Translations under genes and position numbers: made by a program
Shown: one piece after another, positions 1 through 12,671 of the stretch
Layout: each line of letters opens with the position of its first letter
Position numbering within the stretch: the stretch's first letter is position 1
Assembly (NCBI RefSeq): GCF_019396385.1
Contig: NZ_JAHKRN010000039.1
Location: 1-64,000 of the forward strand
From: Nonomuraea harbinensis
GTDB taxonomy: Bacteria > Actinomycetota > Actinomycetes > Streptosporangiales > Streptosporangiaceae
DNA: 64,000 nucleotides
Direction: 5' to 3'
Notes under the pieces: model-generated
What the model was told of the DNA's origin: nothing
Database searches by the model: none
The model's input: the letters and a program-made list of their open reading frames with translations, nothing else

Positions 1-150
1 GTCGACCACGTCGGCCTGGTGAAGAAGGACAACGGCGACGGCACGATCACCACGATCGAGGGCAACACCGGCAACGGCAAGGTCGAGGAGCGCATCCGGC
101 CCGTGTCCCAGGTGACCGGCTACGGCTGCCCCGAGTACAAGGCCGCCTGA
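1..150 (+). CDS. CHAP-domain protein, C-terminal fragment
   Basis: Open from the first base of the window and stopped by TGA at 148-150, so only the last 49 residues are visible. They read VDHVGLVKK, then a DGTITTIEGNTG stretch, and end in a Cys-Pro-containing tail. The pattern (aromatic or His)-V-G-(L/I)-V followed by TIEGNT is the C-terminal end of CHAP-type (NlpC/P60-like) amidases and peptidases, where the His is part of the catalytic site. Many actinobacterial proteins with this ending are secreted cell-wall hydrolases, but the N-terminus, any signal peptide and the catalytic Cys lie outside the window. The family is fairly clear; the substrate is unknown. Confidence 0.7.
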   Translation, partial: VDHVGLVKKDNGDGTITTIEGNTGNGKVEERIRPVSQVTGYGCPEYKAA

Positions 151-189
151 ACGGCCTGACAACCGTCTCGGGTTGATCACGGATGGGTG

Positions 190-206
190 CCGGGTCGGAC
201 ACCCGG
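190..206 (+). terminator. Possible small hairpin after the CHAP gene
   Basis: CCGGGT (190-195) pairs with ACCCGG (201-206) around a 5-nt loop, 40 nt after the stop of the CHAP gene and before the next start. There is no U-tract, so this is a weak terminator candidate. Confidence 0.3.
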
Positions 207-270
207 GTGCTTCCGGCTCGGCGATCTCGTAAGACTGGCGGGCTCTTCACCCCCCATTCGAGAGGTCACC

Positions 271-948
271 ATGTACCCGTTACCGTTACGCCCGGCCCGC
301 GGGGTCGCCTTCCTCGCCGTGGGCGCGCTGGTGCTCCACTCCCTCGTCGCCGTCGGCGTCATCGTGGTCGACCTGCAGCGGGCCGCGTTCATCGACCGCG
401 TGATCGCCGACCCGGCCGCCATCACGATGGAGGAGGTCGAGGCCAGTGACGCCCTCTACGCCCTCACCGGCATGGCGGAGCTCGGCGTCTACGTCCTCAC
501 GGCCGTGGCCTTCCTGGTCTGGATCTTCCGGGTACGGGCGAACGCCGAGATCCTGGCGCCGGACGAGCAACGGCATTCCCGGCCCTGGGCCATCTTGGCG
601 TGGTTCGTACCGATCATCAGTCTCTGGTTCCCGAAGCGGATCGTCGACGACATCTGGAGCGCCAGCCATCGGGACGAGAACGATCCTTGGCCGCGCTCGG
701 GGCTGGTCACGCTCTGGTGGGCGCTCTGGCTGATCGGCAACTGGGTGGCGCTCGTGGCCGGGCGGCTGTTCTTCAACGCCGAAGAGCTGGAGTCCATGGC
801 GTCGGCGGCCAGGTTCGACGTGCTGAGCTGCGCGCTGATGCTGGTGGCGGCGGTGCCGGCGGCCCTGGTGGTCCTGCGGATCAGCAACGCGCAGGAGGCG
901 CGGCGCCCCGCCGCTCCGGTGTCGCCCTTCGAGAGCCCGGCCGTCTAG
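271..948 (+). CDS. DUF4328 domain membrane protein
   Basis: A 225-residue membrane protein. It has an N-terminal hydrophobic segment (about 10-35), further segments near 70-90, 115-135, 150-170 and 190-215, and the motif PIISLWFPKRIVDDIW at about residues 113-128, which is typical of the DUF4328 family. The function of that family is not known. The ATG at 271 is chosen because GAGAGG lies just upstream; a start at 187 would add a non-hydrophobic leader of 28 residues with no good ribosome binding site. It converges on the maltokinase gene with a 4-nt overlap of the stops (945-948). Confidence 0.75.
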   Translation: MYPLPLRPARGVAFLAVGALVLHSLVAVGVIVVDLQRAAFIDRVIADPAAITMEEVEASDALYALTGMAELGVYVLTAVAFLVWIFRVRANAEILAPDEQRHSRPWAILAWFVPIISLWFPKRIVDDIWSASHRDENDPWPRSGLVTLWWALWLIGNWVALVAGRLFFNAEELESMASAARFDVLSCALMLVAAVPAALVVLRISNAQEARRPAAPVSPFESPAV

Positions 949-2285
949 CGGAAGGCGGCCAAGGGGATCGACACCCAGGTGGGGCGGTTGCGGGCCTCGT
1001 ACACGACCTCGTAGACCGCCTTCGACAGTTCGAACGCCCGCAGCAGCGCCGTGTCGGCGGGGGTGATGACGCCGCCGCCCTCGGCGTAGCCCTCCAGGAA
1101 CGCGGCCCTGTTGCGCTTGGCCCATTCCTCGGCCATCGGCTCCAGGCGTGCCGCCTCGGAGTGGTCCGCCAGCAGGTGCCTGGCCGCGTAGTCGAACGAG
1201 CGCAGCATGCCGGCCACGTCGCGCAGCGGCGAGGAGAGCGCGCGGCGCTCGGCCAGCGGCTGGCCGGGCTCGCCCTCGAAGTCGAGCACCACCCAGTCGG
1301 TGGTGGTGCGCATGACCTGGCCCAGGTGGTAGTCGCCGTGCACCCGCTGGACGCGCACCTCGGTGGTCAGCTCCTCGGCCCGGTGGTAGGCGAGCTCCAG
1401 GGCGGGCACGTGCTCGCGCAGTTCGGGGACCTCGCCCACGGCGCGGCCGAGCTGGCGCCTGAAGTCCTCGGCCATCCGCTTGATCTCGTGCGGCTCCATC
1501 ACCTCCGTGCCGAACGCCTCGCGCAGCTCGTGGTGGACGCGGGCGGTGGCCGCGCCGAGCCGGCCCGCCTCGGCGGCGAAGTCGCCGCCCGCCTCAGCGG
1601 CGGGGAGGCCGGGCAGCGAGTTGTAGAGGTCGCGCACGCTGGTGAGCGCCAGGTCCCAGCCGTCGGTGGAGTTCGACAGGAACTCCTGCATGATCGCCAG
1701 CGTGGTCGGGGTCTCGTCGAGGTCGGTCTCGATCCACCCGTACGGCTGCGCGATGTGCGGCGCCTGCCTGATCGCGAGCGCGGTGACGATCTCCAGCTCC
1801 GGGTTGACGCCGGGGACGAGCCGGCGGAAGAGCTTGCAGATGTACTCCTCGCCGAACACCAGCGAGGTGTTGGACTGCTCGGCCCCCAGCACCAGGCTGC
1901 GCTGGTTGGTGTCGATCTCGACGCCGGGCAGGTGGTGGAACCGCACGCCCGCCCGGCCCGAGCCGGCCGCCATCGACTCCAGGATCCAGCGGGTCAGCTC
2001 GTGGTCGTGGACGGCGTCGTACACCACGCATTCCCCGTCGTCCGCCGCGTACGGCCCGATGAAGGCGTGGGTGAGGGTGTCGGGAAGCTCCCTGCGCAGG
2101 CCGAGCGGGAGCTGGTAGCGCTCGCGGGACCCCTCCTGCCACACCGACACGATCAGGTGGCGCAGGCTCGGGTCGCCCGCCTCGATGACGACGTCGGAGT
2201 CGATCGACAGCGAGTCGATCGGGCGCCCCTTGCCGCCGAACCAGCGTTGGCGTGCGATCCATGCGGCAAGGAGCTCCTCCAGCAC
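945..2285 (-). CDS. mak: Maltokinase
   Basis: A 446-residue protein of the Pep2/Mak family, which phosphorylates maltose to maltose 1-phosphate with ATP. The N-terminal cap begins with an RQRWFGGKGR motif (about residues 13-22) that is characteristic of the family. The kinase core shows the aminoglycoside-phosphotransferase-like catalytic loop HGDYHLGQV with its Asp and the metal-binding DFEGEPG. The gene is last in glgE-treS-mak and starts 3 nt after the treS stop, so the two are surely cotranscribed. TreS makes maltose from trehalose, this enzyme phosphorylates it, and GlgE polymerises it. In many actinomycetes glgB follows; here it does not. Confidence 0.93.
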   Translation of the reverse strand: MLEELLAAWIARQRWFGGKGRPIDSLSIDSDVVIEAGDPSLRHLIVSVWQEGSRERYQLPLGLRRELPDTLTHAFIGPYAADDGECVVYDAVHDHELTRWILESMAAGSGRAGVRFHHLPGVEIDTNQRSLVLGAEQSNTSLVFGEEYICKLFRRLVPGVNPELEIVTALAIRQAPHIAQPYGWIETDLDETPTTLAIMQEFLSNSTDGWDLALTSVRDLYNSLPGLPAAEAGGDFAAEAGRLGAATARVHHELREAFGTEVMEPHEIKRMAEDFRRQLGRAVGEVPELREHVPALELAYHRAEELTTEVRVQRVHGDYHLGQVMRTTTDWVVLDFEGEPGQPLAERRALSSPLRDVAGMLRSFDYAARHLLADHSEAARLEPMAEEWAKRNRAAFLEGYAEGGGVITPADTALLRAFELSKAVYEVVYEARNRPTWVSIPLAAFR

Positions 2286-2288
2286 GTC

Positions 2289-3989
<1,701 letters not shown>

Positions 3990-4061
3990 GAGCTCTCCTC
4001 TCGGGTGCTCATGAGGGAGGCGCTTGCACACACTGTTGAAGACTCCCCGCTGAATTCAGCT

Positions 4062-6107
<2,046 letters not shown>

Positions 6108-6345
6108 CGCATTTCAAGGTTTGCGACGGCACTCGGTACCGCCGGAGGCTTTCCTGGCAGGATCGATCCTTGCACGTGAATTGCGGGCAGCGATGGATAG
6201 AGCTCCCGAGTGTCCCCGGGAGAACCTGACATGGGGGAAAGTTGCCCCAAAAGTCTCCCTTCATGCTTCATCTCGGAAGGGGTTTGAAAGCCGGGACTGG
6301 GGGTGAAGGAACCAGACGTTCCTCCTAGCCCGTAGGGTTCACATT
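6108..6345. promoter_or_regulatory. Divergent glgE / glgP intergenic region
   Basis: 238 nt between the divergent starts of glgE and glgP must hold both promoters. A short inverted repeat TCCCG...CGGGA around 6204-6222 is visible, but I see no convincing -35/-10 pair or known operator. No small ORF with a ribosome binding site was seen. Confidence 0.4.
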
Positions 6346-8928
6346 GTGAGAGCTATCCGCCGGTTCACCGTCCGGACCGTCCTGCCCGCGGAGCTGGCCG
6401 CACTCGGCGAGCTCGTCCACAATCTGCGCTGGTCATGGCACCCAGAGACGATGGATCTCTTCGCCGAGGTCGACCCCGTCCTCTGGGAGCGGGTCGGCCA
6501 CGACCCGGTCGCGCTGCTGGGCGCCGTGGGGCCCGACCGGCTGGCCGAACTGGCCGCCGACCGCCGCTTCCGCCGGCGGCTCGCCGACGCCGCGGACGAC
6601 CTGCGCGAGTACATGACCGCGCCGCGGTGGTACCAGACGCTGCCCGACGCCGCGCGGGCCATCGCCTACTTCTCACCCGAGTACGGCATCGCCGCCGCGC
6701 TGCCGCAGTACTCGGGCGGCCTCGGCATCCTGGCGGGCGACCACCTCAAGGCGGCCAGCGACCTCGGCGTGCCGATCCTGGCCGTGGGCCTGCTCTACCG
6801 CCACGGCTACTTCACCCAGTCGCTCTCGCCCGAGGGCTGGCAGCTGGAGCACTACCCGTCGCTCGACGCCGGGGGCCTGCCGCTGAGCCTGCTCAAGGAG
6901 CCCGGCGGCGCGCCGGTCAAGATCCGCATCTCGCTGCCCGACGACCGGGTGCTGCACGCCCAGGTCTGGATGGCGCAGGTCGGGCGGGTCCCGCTGCTGC
7001 TGCTCGACTCCGACGTGGCCGAGAACGACAGCGCCGCCCGCGACGTCACCGACCGGCTCTACGGCGGCGGCACCGACCACCGGCTGATGCAGGAGCTCCT
7101 GCTCGGCGTGGGCGGGGTGCGCGCCATCCGGGCCTTCTGCCGCATCACCGGCAACCCCGACCCCGAGGTGTTCCACACCAACGAGGGCCACGCGGGCTTC
7201 CTCGGCCTGGAGCGCATCCGCGAGCTGACCGAGTCCAGGCTCTCCTTCGACGAGGCGCTGGAGGCGGTGCGGGCCGGCACGGTGTTCACCACCCACACCC
7301 CGGTGCCCGCGGGCATCGACCGGTTCCCCGTCGACATGATCGCCCGCCAGTTCGGCGGCGGCAACGCCTGGCCGACCGTGCCCGTCGAGCGCATCCTCGA
7401 ACTCGGCGCCGAGGCCGATCCCGGCCGGTTCAACATGGCCGTCATGGGCATGCGGCTGGCCCAGCGCGTCAACGGCGTGTCCGAGCTGCACGGCGAGGTC
7501 AGCCGGGACATGTTCAAGGACCTGTGGCCCGGCTTCGACGTCGACGAGGTGCCGATCGGCTCGATCACCAACGGCGTCCACGCGCCCACCTGGGTCGGCC
7601 GCGAGTTCATGGAGCTGGCCGGCCGCGAGCTGCCGTCGCTGCTGGAGCGGGCGCGCGGCTGGGAGGGCGTGCAGAAGATCTCCGACACGGAGATCTGGGA
7701 GATCAGGCGCGAGCTCCGCGGCCGCCTGGTCGAGGGCGCGCGGGCGCGGCTGCGCCAGTCGTGGCTCGACCGCGGCGCCTCGCCGGCCGAGCTGGGCTGG
7801 ATCGACGACGTGCTCGACCCCGAGGTGCTGACGATCGGGTTCGCCCGGCGGGTGCCGTCCTACAAGCGGCTCACGCTCATGCTCAGCGACCCCGAGCGGC
7901 TGAGCGAGCTGCTGCTCGACCCCGACAAGCCGGTGCAGATCCTGATCGCGGGCAAGGCCCACCCGGCCGACGAGGGCGGCAAGAAGCTCATCCAGCAGAT
8001 CGTCAAGTTCGCCGACCGCGCCGACGTCCGCCATCGCATCGTCTTCCTGCCCGACTACGACATGGCCCTGGCCCAGCTGCTGGTGCAGGGCTGCGACGTG
8101 TGGCTCAACAACCCGCTGCGCCCGCTGGAGGCGTCCGGCACCTCCGGCATGAAGTCGGCGCTCAACGGCGGACTCAACCTGTCCATCCGCGACGGCTGGT
8201 GGGACGAGTGGTATGACGGCACCAACGGCTGGGCCATCCCCACGGCCGACGGGGTGACCGACCCCGACCGGCGTGACGAGCTGGAGGCCACCGCGCTGTA
8301 CGACCTGATCGAGCACGAGGTGGCCGACCGCTTCTACGACCGGGCCGCCGACGGGCTGCCCCGCCGCTGGATGGAGATGGTCAAGCACACCCTGACCTCG
8401 CTCGGGCCCAAGGTGCTCGCCGGGCGCATGCTCCGCGACTACGTGGTGGGCCTCTACACGCCCGCCGCCAGGGCCGCGCGGGCGCTGGCGGCCGACGGGT
8501 ACGCTCCCGCGCGGGCGTTCGCCGACTGGCGGCTCAAGGTCACCAAGGAGTGGCCGGGCGTGCGCGTCGAGCACGTGGAGGCCTCGGGCGTCGGGGACAC
8601 GCCGGAGGTCGGGGCCTCGCTGGAGCTGCGGGCCACGATCACTCTCGGCGACCTGGAGCCCGGCGACGTGCTGGTGGAGGCCGCCTACGGCAGGGTCGGC
8701 CCGCACGACGAGCTGATCCATCCCGAGTACGCCGAGCTGACCGCGGCCGGGGTCGACGACGACGGCCGCGCCCACTTCACCGGGGTGGTCCCGCTCGGCC
8801 GCACCGGCGCCTTCGGCTACACCGTCCGGGTCGTGCCGCACCACCCGCTGGTGGCCGCGCGGGCCGAGCTGGGGCTGATCGCCGTGCCCGAGGAGCCGGT
8901 CGGCATGACCAACGGCACCCTGCGCTGA
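6346..8928 (+). CDS. glgP: Alpha-glucan phosphorylase
   Basis: An 860-residue GT35 enzyme that releases glucose 1-phosphate from alpha-glucans. The N-terminal region (about 1-110, LVHNLRWSWHPETMDLF) is the DUF3417 segment of the actinobacterial/archaeal type. The pyridoxal-phosphate lysine sits in EASGTSGMKSALNGG, followed by NLSIRDGWWDEWYDG. The start is GTG at 6346, and the next residues RAIRRFTVRTVLP match the usual N-terminus. It is divergent from glgE. The C-terminal 150 residues form an extra domain that is common in this subgroup. Confidence 0.93.
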   Translation: MRAIRRFTVRTVLPAELAALGELVHNLRWSWHPETMDLFAEVDPVLWERVGHDPVALLGAVGPDRLAELAADRRFRRRLADAADDLREYMTAPRWYQTLPDAARAIAYFSPEYGIAAALPQYSGGLGILAGDHLKAASDLGVPILAVGLLYRHGYFTQSLSPEGWQLEHYPSLDAGGLPLSLLKEPGGAPVKIRISLPDDRVLHAQVWMAQVGRVPLLLLDSDVAENDSAARDVTDRLYGGGTDHRLMQELLLGVGGVRAIRAFCRITGNPDPEVFHTNEGHAGFLGLERIRELTESRLSFDEALEAVRAGTVFTTHTPVPAGIDRFPVDMIARQFGGGNAWPTVPVERILELGAEADPGRFNMAVMGMRLAQRVNGVSELHGEVSRDMFKDLWPGFDVDEVPIGSITNGVHAPTWVGREFMELAGRELPSLLERARGWEGVQKISDTEIWEIRRELRGRLVEGARARLRQSWLDRGASPAELGWIDDVLDPEVLTIGFARRVPSYKRLTLMLSDPERLSELLLDPDKPVQILIAGKAHPADEGGKKLIQQIVKFADRADVRHRIVFLPDYDMALAQLLVQGCDVWLNNPLRPLEASGTSGMKSALNGGLNLSIRDGWWDEWYDGTNGWAIPTADGVTDPDRRDELEATALYDLIEHEVADRFYDRAADGLPRRWMEMVKHTLTSLGPKVLAGRMLRDYVVGLYTPAARAARALAADGYAPARAFADWRLKVTKEWPGVRVEHVEASGVGDTPEVGASLELRATITLGDLEPGDVLVEAAYGRVGPHDELIHPEYAELTAAGVDDDGRAHFTGVVPLGRTGAFGYTVRVVPHHPLVAARAELGLIAVPEEPVGMTNGTLR

Positions 8929-8973
8929 TTACGCGGTGTAGAAATCAGGTCAACCAACGGCATAATCGGGTCT

Positions 8974-9870
8974 GTGGACGACAACGGCAACGGCATGCGA
9001 GCCGACACCCTGGTGGCCACGGTCCGTGGTGTGCTGCCGTCTCTGACGCCCGCTGCCCGCACCGTCGCCCAGCTGATCCTCGAGGACCCGGCGACGGTGG
9101 CCCGCAGCACGATCACGGAGCTGTCGGCGGCGTCGGGCACGAGCGAGGCGACGATCGTGCGCACCGCCAGGCTGCTCGGCTTCGCGGGTTACCCGCAGCT
9201 GCGCCTGGCGCTGGCCGCGGCCGCCGCCCAGCCCGACCGGCTGGTGCCGGGTGACCTGGCCCCCGACGATCCGCTGTCGGAGGTCATCCAGAAGGTCGCC
9301 AGGGCCGAGTCCGAGGCGATCAACGACACGGTCGCCCAGCTCACCTCCGAGCGGCTCGGCCTGGTCGTCGACGCCATCGTCGGCGCCCGCCGCATCGACG
9401 CCTACGGGGTGGGCGCCTCCGGCCTGGTGGCCGAGGACGTCGCGCAGAAGCTGCTGCGCATCGGCCTGTCCAGCCACGCCTTCCAGGACGCCCACCTGGC
9501 GCTGACCAGCGCGGTGCTGCTCAAGGACGGCGACGTGGCGATCGGCATCAGCACCTCGGGCGAGACGCCCGACGTGATCGAGCCGCTGCGCCGGGCGGGG
9601 GAGGCCGGCGCGACCACGGTCGCCATCACCAACAACCCCCGCTCGTCCATCGCGGAGCTGGCCGAGCACGTGCTCATCTCGGCCGGGCGCGAGACGGAGT
9701 TCCGTCCCGGCGCCCTGGCCAGCCGCATCAGCCAGCTCCTCGTCGTCGACTGCGTCTTCGTCGGCGTCGCCCAGCGCACCTACGACTCCTCGCAGGAGGC
9801 GCTGGCCAGCACCAGGCGCGCCGTCTCGGAGTTCACCCGGAGAACGTCACCCGCACGTCGTCAGCCTTGA
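8974..9870 (+). CDS. MurR/RpiR family transcriptional regulator
   Basis: A 298-residue regulator with an N-terminal RpiR helix-turn-helix (about 10-85, TITELSAASGTSEATIVRTARLLGF) and a C-terminal SIS sugar-phosphate isomerase domain (about 125-260, YGVGASGLVAEDVAQKL and IGISTSGETPDVIE). Proteins of this type sense phosphorylated sugars such as MurNAc-6-phosphate. The start is GTG at 8974, 45 nt after glgP; an ATG at 8995 is an alternative. The last 38 nt overlap the 3' end of the convergent amidase gene. The ligand cannot be read from sequence. Both a glycogen role (upstream glgP) and a cell-wall recycling role (convergent amidase) fit. Confidence 0.9.
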   Translation: MDDNGNGMRADTLVATVRGVLPSLTPAARTVAQLILEDPATVARSTITELSAASGTSEATIVRTARLLGFAGYPQLRLALAAAAAQPDRLVPGDLAPDDPLSEVIQKVARAESEAINDTVAQLTSERLGLVVDAIVGARRIDAYGVGASGLVAEDVAQKLLRIGLSSHAFQDAHLALTSAVLLKDGDVAIGISTSGETPDVIEPLRRAGEAGATTVAITNNPRSSIAELAEHVLISAGRETEFRPGALASRISQLLVVDCVFVGVAQRTYDSSQEALASTRRAVSEFTRRTSPARRQP

Positions 9871-11746
9871 CGAACATGATCCGGTGCCCGAACTGGATCT
9901 GCAGATACTTCGTCTTGCCCCGGACCACCTGGTGGTTCGCCGGGTCGAAGGTGACGGCCCGGTAATACTCGGTCGCCGCCGTCCCGGCCAGTGTGTACTT
10001 CTCGCCCGCCGAGAACGTGTACTGCAGCGGCGTGACCGCCTGGTACGGGACGCCCTCGGGGTAGGCGGCCTCCTCCGGGTAGGCCCTGCCGTACACCGGC
10101 ACCGTCGCCAGGCCCGGCCTGGGCGTGACCACGAGCCCCATCGACGGCACGGCGGTCGGCGCGGACGCCGGGTTGTGGAACCACGCCTTCTGGCCGAGAT
10201 ACCAGATCGCCGTCCAGTCGCCCTGCCGGTCGGCCACCGCGTACCGCTGACCGGTGCTGGCCCGCGCGCTGTGGTCGTACACGCTGTAGAGGGACTCGCC
10301 CGTGGGGTGCTTGCCGATGTCCTTCACCAGCGGCGCGTCCTCGCGCGGCTCGGTGCGCAGCCAGACGGTGTGCGCGGGCAGCGGCGGGCAGGCGGCCTCC
10401 GGGTTCTGCCGGTCGCAGCCGTAGAAGTACGGCTTGTTGTTCTGGAAGTCGGGCCTGATCATGACCGCGCCGGAGCGGGGGCCGCCGAACGGGTGCAGCG
10501 GGGCGCCGAGCAGCTTGAAGTAGTGCGCCCAGTCCCAGAACGGCCCGGGGTCCTCGTGCATGCCGCGCACCGTGGTCGGGAGCGTGCCGGGCACGTTGTC
10601 GTGGCCGATGATGTGCGCCCGGTCGAGCGGCACGCCGTGCCGGAGCGCCAGGTAGCGCACCAGTTTGGCCGACGTCCGGTACATCGCCTCGGTGTACCAG
10701 GTGTGGCCCTCGGCCAGGAAGCCCTCGTGCTCCAGCCCGATCGACTTGGCGTTGATGTACCAGTTGCCGGCCTGCCAGGCGACGTCCTTGGCCTTGATGT
10801 GCTGGGCGATGTGCCCGTCGGAGGAGCGGAGCGAGTACTGCCAGCTCGCCCGGTAGGCCGGGTTCCGCACCAGTCCGACGGAGGGGCCGAAGTAGCCCTC
10901 CATGTCATGGATGACGATGTAGTCGATCTTCTGGGAGCTGGGGCGGTTCGCCAGGTCGTGGTTGCCGTAGCCGCCGCCTGGCAGCTCGGCGTAGCCGGCC
11001 GGGATCCACTCGCACGACACCGTGCTCGGGCACTCCACGCCGTCGCGGCGCGGCGCGCGCAGCCCCAGCTTCTCCAGCCACGCCACGACCTTGCCCAGGT
11101 TCGGGACGGGGCTGAGCCTGACCCGGTGGCCGTCGTCGGTGACCCGCTCCTCACCGGACTTGATCGTGGCGAAGACCTCGTCGGCGAAGAACCGGGCGGC
11201 CTCCTGCTGCTCGGCGCCCGAGTACTTGGCGACCGCGCCGTACCACTGGCCGGGATCGTCGCTGAGCGGCGCGCCGATCGACTTCTGGTAGTCGGCCAGC
11301 AGCGCGGCGCCGCCCCTGATGTTGGCGGCAGGGTCGGCGCGCAGCCGTTCGCGGCTCTCGCCGGTCAGCTCGGCCGCCCGCTCCAGGGTGCGCAGCGCGG
11401 CGGGGATCTCGGCGGGCCCGGGCGCCTCGGCCGCCGGGACGGCCGGCCTGCTGTCGTCGCCGCGCGGGTCCTCCTCGTCCTGACCGTGGTGGTTGGAGCC
11501 GGTGTACGAGGCCGCGTCGGTCAGGTGCATGGGGCCGAAGCCCGCGTTGTTGCTGGGCGTCCCGGCGTGGGCGTCCCAGCGCGACTCCAGGTAGGAGACG
11601 CCGAGCAGCACGCTCTCGGGGACCTGGAACTCCTCGGCCGCCGCCGCGAAGGCCTGCTGCCGGTCGTCGGGCTCGGTGGCCGACGCGGCCGTGACGTGGG
11701 CTAAGGGCAGGATGGCGACCGCCGCGATCGCCAGCGCTCTGCGCAT
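9833..11746 (-). CDS. Secreted transglycosylase-like / N-acetylmuramoyl-L-alanine amidase
   Basis: A 637-residue exported protein. A Sec signal peptide (MRRALAIAAVAILPL, Ala-rich, likely cleaved near residue 24 after ASA) precedes a lysozyme-like segment with LLGVSYLESRWDAH, where the Glu fits the lytic-transglycosylase catalytic residue. An Amidase_2 domain follows (about 265-400) with the zinc ligands in YIVIHDMEGYFG, GLEHEG and IIGHDNVPG. The last 200 residues look like SH3-type wall-binding repeats (YSVYDHSARASTGQRYAV, DWTAIWYLGQKAWFHNP). It probably acts on peptidoglycan outside the membrane. Its 3' end overlaps that of the RpiR-type regulator. Confidence 0.88.
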   Translation of the reverse strand: MRRALAIAAVAILPLAHVTAASATEPDDRQQAFAAAAEEFQVPESVLLGVSYLESRWDAHAGTPSNNAGFGPMHLTDAASYTGSNHHGQDEEDPRGDDSRPAVPAAEAPGPAEIPAALRTLERAAELTGESRERLRADPAANIRGGAALLADYQKSIGAPLSDDPGQWYGAVAKYSGAEQQEAARFFADEVFATIKSGEERVTDDGHRVRLSPVPNLGKVVAWLEKLGLRAPRRDGVECPSTVSCEWIPAGYAELPGGGYGNHDLANRPSSQKIDYIVIHDMEGYFGPSVGLVRNPAYRASWQYSLRSSDGHIAQHIKAKDVAWQAGNWYINAKSIGLEHEGFLAEGHTWYTEAMYRTSAKLVRYLALRHGVPLDRAHIIGHDNVPGTLPTTVRGMHEDPGPFWDWAHYFKLLGAPLHPFGGPRSGAVMIRPDFQNNKPYFYGCDRQNPEAACPPLPAHTVWLRTEPREDAPLVKDIGKHPTGESLYSVYDHSARASTGQRYAVADRQGDWTAIWYLGQKAWFHNPASAPTAVPSMGLVVTPRPGLATVPVYGRAYPEEAAYPEGVPYQAVTPLQYTFSAGEKYTLAGTAATEYYRAVTFDPANHQVVRGKTKYLQIQFGHRIMFVKADDVRVTFSG

Positions 11747-11897
11747 GTACCGCTCCTTGCTGGGGGCTGTCAGAACGGAGTCAGCGTCTCAACATTTTCC
11801 TTCTCTGGCGAGAGTTTTGCGAAGAAATTCTTCATCGACTGGGTCACCAGACAGACCTGCCGGAACCGGCGAAAAGGCGGCCGGTAGGGTTCGCTCC

Positions 11898-12671
11898 ATG
11901 GCTGAGTTCGTAAGCGTCGAGGTGGCCGACCAGATCGCCACGATCAGACTCGACCGTCCGAAGATGAACGCCCTCGACGCCCAGGTCCAGCGGGAGATCG
12001 CCGAAACGGCCCGTCTCGTGGACGACGATCCCGGAGTGCACGCCGTGGTGATCTACGGCGGCGAGCGGGTGTTCGCCGCGGGCGCGGACATCAAGGAGAT
12101 GGCGGTCATGTCGTACGCCGACATGTACGCGCACTCGCGCGCCCTGCAGGACAGCCTCACCGCCGTCGCCCGCATCGGCAAGCCGGTCATCGCCGCCATC
12201 ACCGGCTACGCGCTCGGCGGCGGCTGCGAGCTCGCCCTGTGCGCCGACTTCCGGGTCGCCGGGGAGTCCGCCAAGCTGGGCCAGCCTGAGATCCAGCTCG
12301 GCATCATCCCCGGCGCCGGCGGCACCCAGAGGCTGCCGCGTCTGATCGGCCCGGCCCGCGCCAAGGACCTCATCTTCAGCGGCCGTCACGTGCCCGCCGC
12401 CGAGGCGCTGGCCATCGGCCTGGTCGACCGGGTCGTGCCCGACGCCGAGGTCTACCAGGCCGCGCGCGAGTGGGCCGCGACCTTCACAGGCGGGCCCGCG
12501 ATCGCGCTGCGGGCCGCCAAACTGGCCGTCGACCGGGGGATGGAGGTGGACCTCGACTCCGGCCTGGAGATCGAGAGGCTCCAGTTCTCCGGCATCTTCG
12601 CGACGGAGGACGCGAAGACCGGCATGACCGCCTTCACCGAGAAGTCCACCCCCGAGTTCACCGGCCGCTAG
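11898..12671 (+). CDS. Enoyl-CoA hydratase/isomerase family protein
   Basis: A 257-residue crotonase-fold enzyme. The oxyanion-hole segments are GERVFAAGADIKEM (about residues 57-70) and YALGGGCELALCADFR, and the two catalytic glutamates of true hydratases are present in GGCELA and GQPEIQLGIIPGAGG, so hydration of 2-enoyl-CoA is likely. The ATG at 11898 fits the family N-terminus; the reading frame stays open upstream but that part has no crotonase similarity. It is divergent from the amidase gene (151 nt apart) and overlaps the stop of the xylanase gene by 4 nt. The exact acyl-CoA substrate is unknown. Confidence 0.9.
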   Translation: MAEFVSVEVADQIATIRLDRPKMNALDAQVQREIAETARLVDDDPGVHAVVIYGGERVFAAGADIKEMAVMSYADMYAHSRALQDSLTAVARIGKPVIAAITGYALGGGCELALCADFRVAGESAKLGQPEIQLGIIPGAGGTQRLPRLIGPARAKDLIFSGRHVPAAEALAIGLVDRVVPDAEVYQAAREWAATFTGGPAIALRAAKLAVDRGMEVDLDSGLEIERLQFSGIFATEDAKTGMTAFTEKSTPEFTGR

